Of a DNA stretch of 6,255 nucleotides, positions 5,327 to 6,255 are shown piece after piece. Every line of letters starts with the position of its first letter. Position 1 is the first letter of the stretch. Under the pieces are notes generated by a model. The model did not search any database, was not told the origin of the DNA, and worked only from the letters and a program-made list of their open reading frames with translations. Position numbers and translations under genes: made by a program. Source of the DNA: Chloroflexota bacterium (GTDB lineage: Bacteria > Chloroflexota > UBA5177 > JANWHV01); contig JAQBPC010000593.1 in NCBI GenBank assembly GCA_028287725.1, positions 1-6,255 on the forward strand, written 5' to 3'.

Positions 5327-6255
5327 TTATGACACGTCTACGTGGGTAAAGACATGAGAACGAATAAACGTGTGTAGGCAGACGCGCCAGGCTCGGTTCG
5401 CTGCCTCGGCGCATCGTACACGGAGGTGATACCAGTCGAGCAGCAGCGTCTTGTCCGCGATGGTGCCGAGATCCCGAGCGAAGAAGTCGCGGATCCAGCG
5501 GGCGCAGTCGGCAATGCCGAGCAGCGAATTCCCAGGCTCAAGGAAGCGCTCGATCCATCCTCGCACCTGCTGCAGGAAGGCGGCGCCCACTCCGCTCAAG
5601 TAGCGATAGCCGTCCCATGTGGCTATATGCGCGGTGCGCAGCTCGATAAACTCCCGCCGAATCGGCGCACGCGAGCACCTCGTCGATAGTAACCAGGAGC
5701 TGATGCTCCGCCACGTCTGGGACCAGGTGGCGCAGGTCCGTTGCCGAACGTGCTGGATCGCTCCGACGCGCCTCGATCACTCGCGCCCAGTCGGCCCATG
5801 CAATGCTCCTGGGCGGGCAGGTGTTCTCTCGAGCGAGCGCCGCCTCAACCGCGTTGCTCAGCACGGCGGGCCACCCAGCACGCCGCTTCGGTGTGCTATA
5901 CGGTACCAGCGGTACTGGTGCGAGGCTGCCGCCGGCCTGGTATGGGTAGGCTCCGATCGCCTCCCGCTCGGCTATACGGACGAGCGCCCCATGCCGCCGC
6001 ACCAATGTGCAAAGGGTGGTGGGGGAGAGGATCCGCTCCTCCTGCGCCTGCCAACCGAGAAGCCGAGCGGCTGTGGCGAAGGACACGTCCTGAGTGAGTA
6101 GGAAGGCCCGCTCTCGCAAACTCCGGGAAATCACCATGCCGCGGCGGATAGGCAGGGCCTGGTCACCGGGCCTGACGCGAACACCGCTGTCCCAGTGGGA
6201 CAGCATCTGACGCCGCAGTTGGAGGGTGCCCAGACGGCTGGCGACGGTGATCGGC
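5327..6255 (-). pseudogene. Decayed transposase remnant, frameshifted and C-terminally truncated
   Basis: Read on the minus strand, an open frame enters from the right edge and runs to 5538. It begins VASRLGTLQLRRQM before the first ATG (6206) and includes the blocks SLRERAFLLTQDVSFATAA and RLLGWQ, then ILSPTTLCTLVRRHG, then VTIDEVLA with a possible first catalytic Asp (5682-5684). Beyond about 5670 the sensible protein moves to another frame: FIELRTAHIATWDGYRYLSG, FLQQVRGWIERFLEPG, IADCARWIRDFF and LLLDWYHLRVRCAEA. One extra base near 5665-5675 explains the switch. The GxxDGAxWI and LDxYH-type blocks recall DDE transposases of the ISKra4/ISLre2 kind, but the family is not certain. After about 5390 the reading turns into unrelated residues before a stop at 5327, so the C-terminal catalytic Glu region is missing. 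IADCARWI has Cys where Gly is usual, another sign of decay. The element lies convergent to the operon. Confidence 0.65.

Noticed and set aside
5619..6101. Plus-strand open frames opposite the transposase remnant.
   Set aside because: They show no recognisable motifs, while the minus strand carries ordered transposase-like blocks.

Overview
The window is GC-rich bacterial DNA whose genes mostly have clear Shine-Dalgarno sequences. Nothing in it identifies the phylum; GC-rich soil or aquatic lineages (Actinobacteria, Chloroflexi, Alphaproteobacteria) would all fit. There are no RNA genes and no CRISPR array.

Positions 1 to 5315 hold six genes, all on the + strand and closely spaced. In order they are: a Gfo/Idh/MocA-type NAD(P)-dependent sugar oxidoreductase cut by the window edge (1-975); a luciferase-like flavin monooxygenase (972-1982, overlapping the previous gene by ATGA); a xylose-isomerase-like TIM-barrel sugar isomerase/epimerase (1997-2848); a fumarylacetoacetate-hydrolase (FAH) family enzyme (2911-3747); a small antibiotic-biosynthesis-monooxygenase (ABM) domain protein (3750-4037); and an enolase-superfamily sugar-acid dehydratase very like D-galactonate dehydratase DgoD (4197-5315). 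The first three and the FAH/ABM pair look translationally linked. The dehydratase follows a 159-base gap containing two inverted repeats that may be regulatory or transcript-processing sites.

Together the genes look like a catabolic operon for an unusual sugar, sugar acid or glycoside. The oxidoreductase and TIM-barrel protein could oxidise and then isomerise, epimerise or eliminate a sugar. The dehydratase would turn an aldonic acid into a 2-keto-3-deoxy acid. The FAH enzyme could cleave a diketo acid to pyruvate plus a small acid. The flavin monooxygenase and ABM protein add an oxygen-dependent or quinone-related step, perhaps acting on an aglycone. No transporter, regulator, kinase or aldolase is in view, so the substrate cannot be named.

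Positions 5327 to 6255, on the - strand, hold a decayed transposase. It is open at the right edge of the window, carries an apparent one-base frameshift near 5670, and loses recognisable sequence near 5390, before the expected C-terminal part. It marks a mobile-element scar directly behind the operon.
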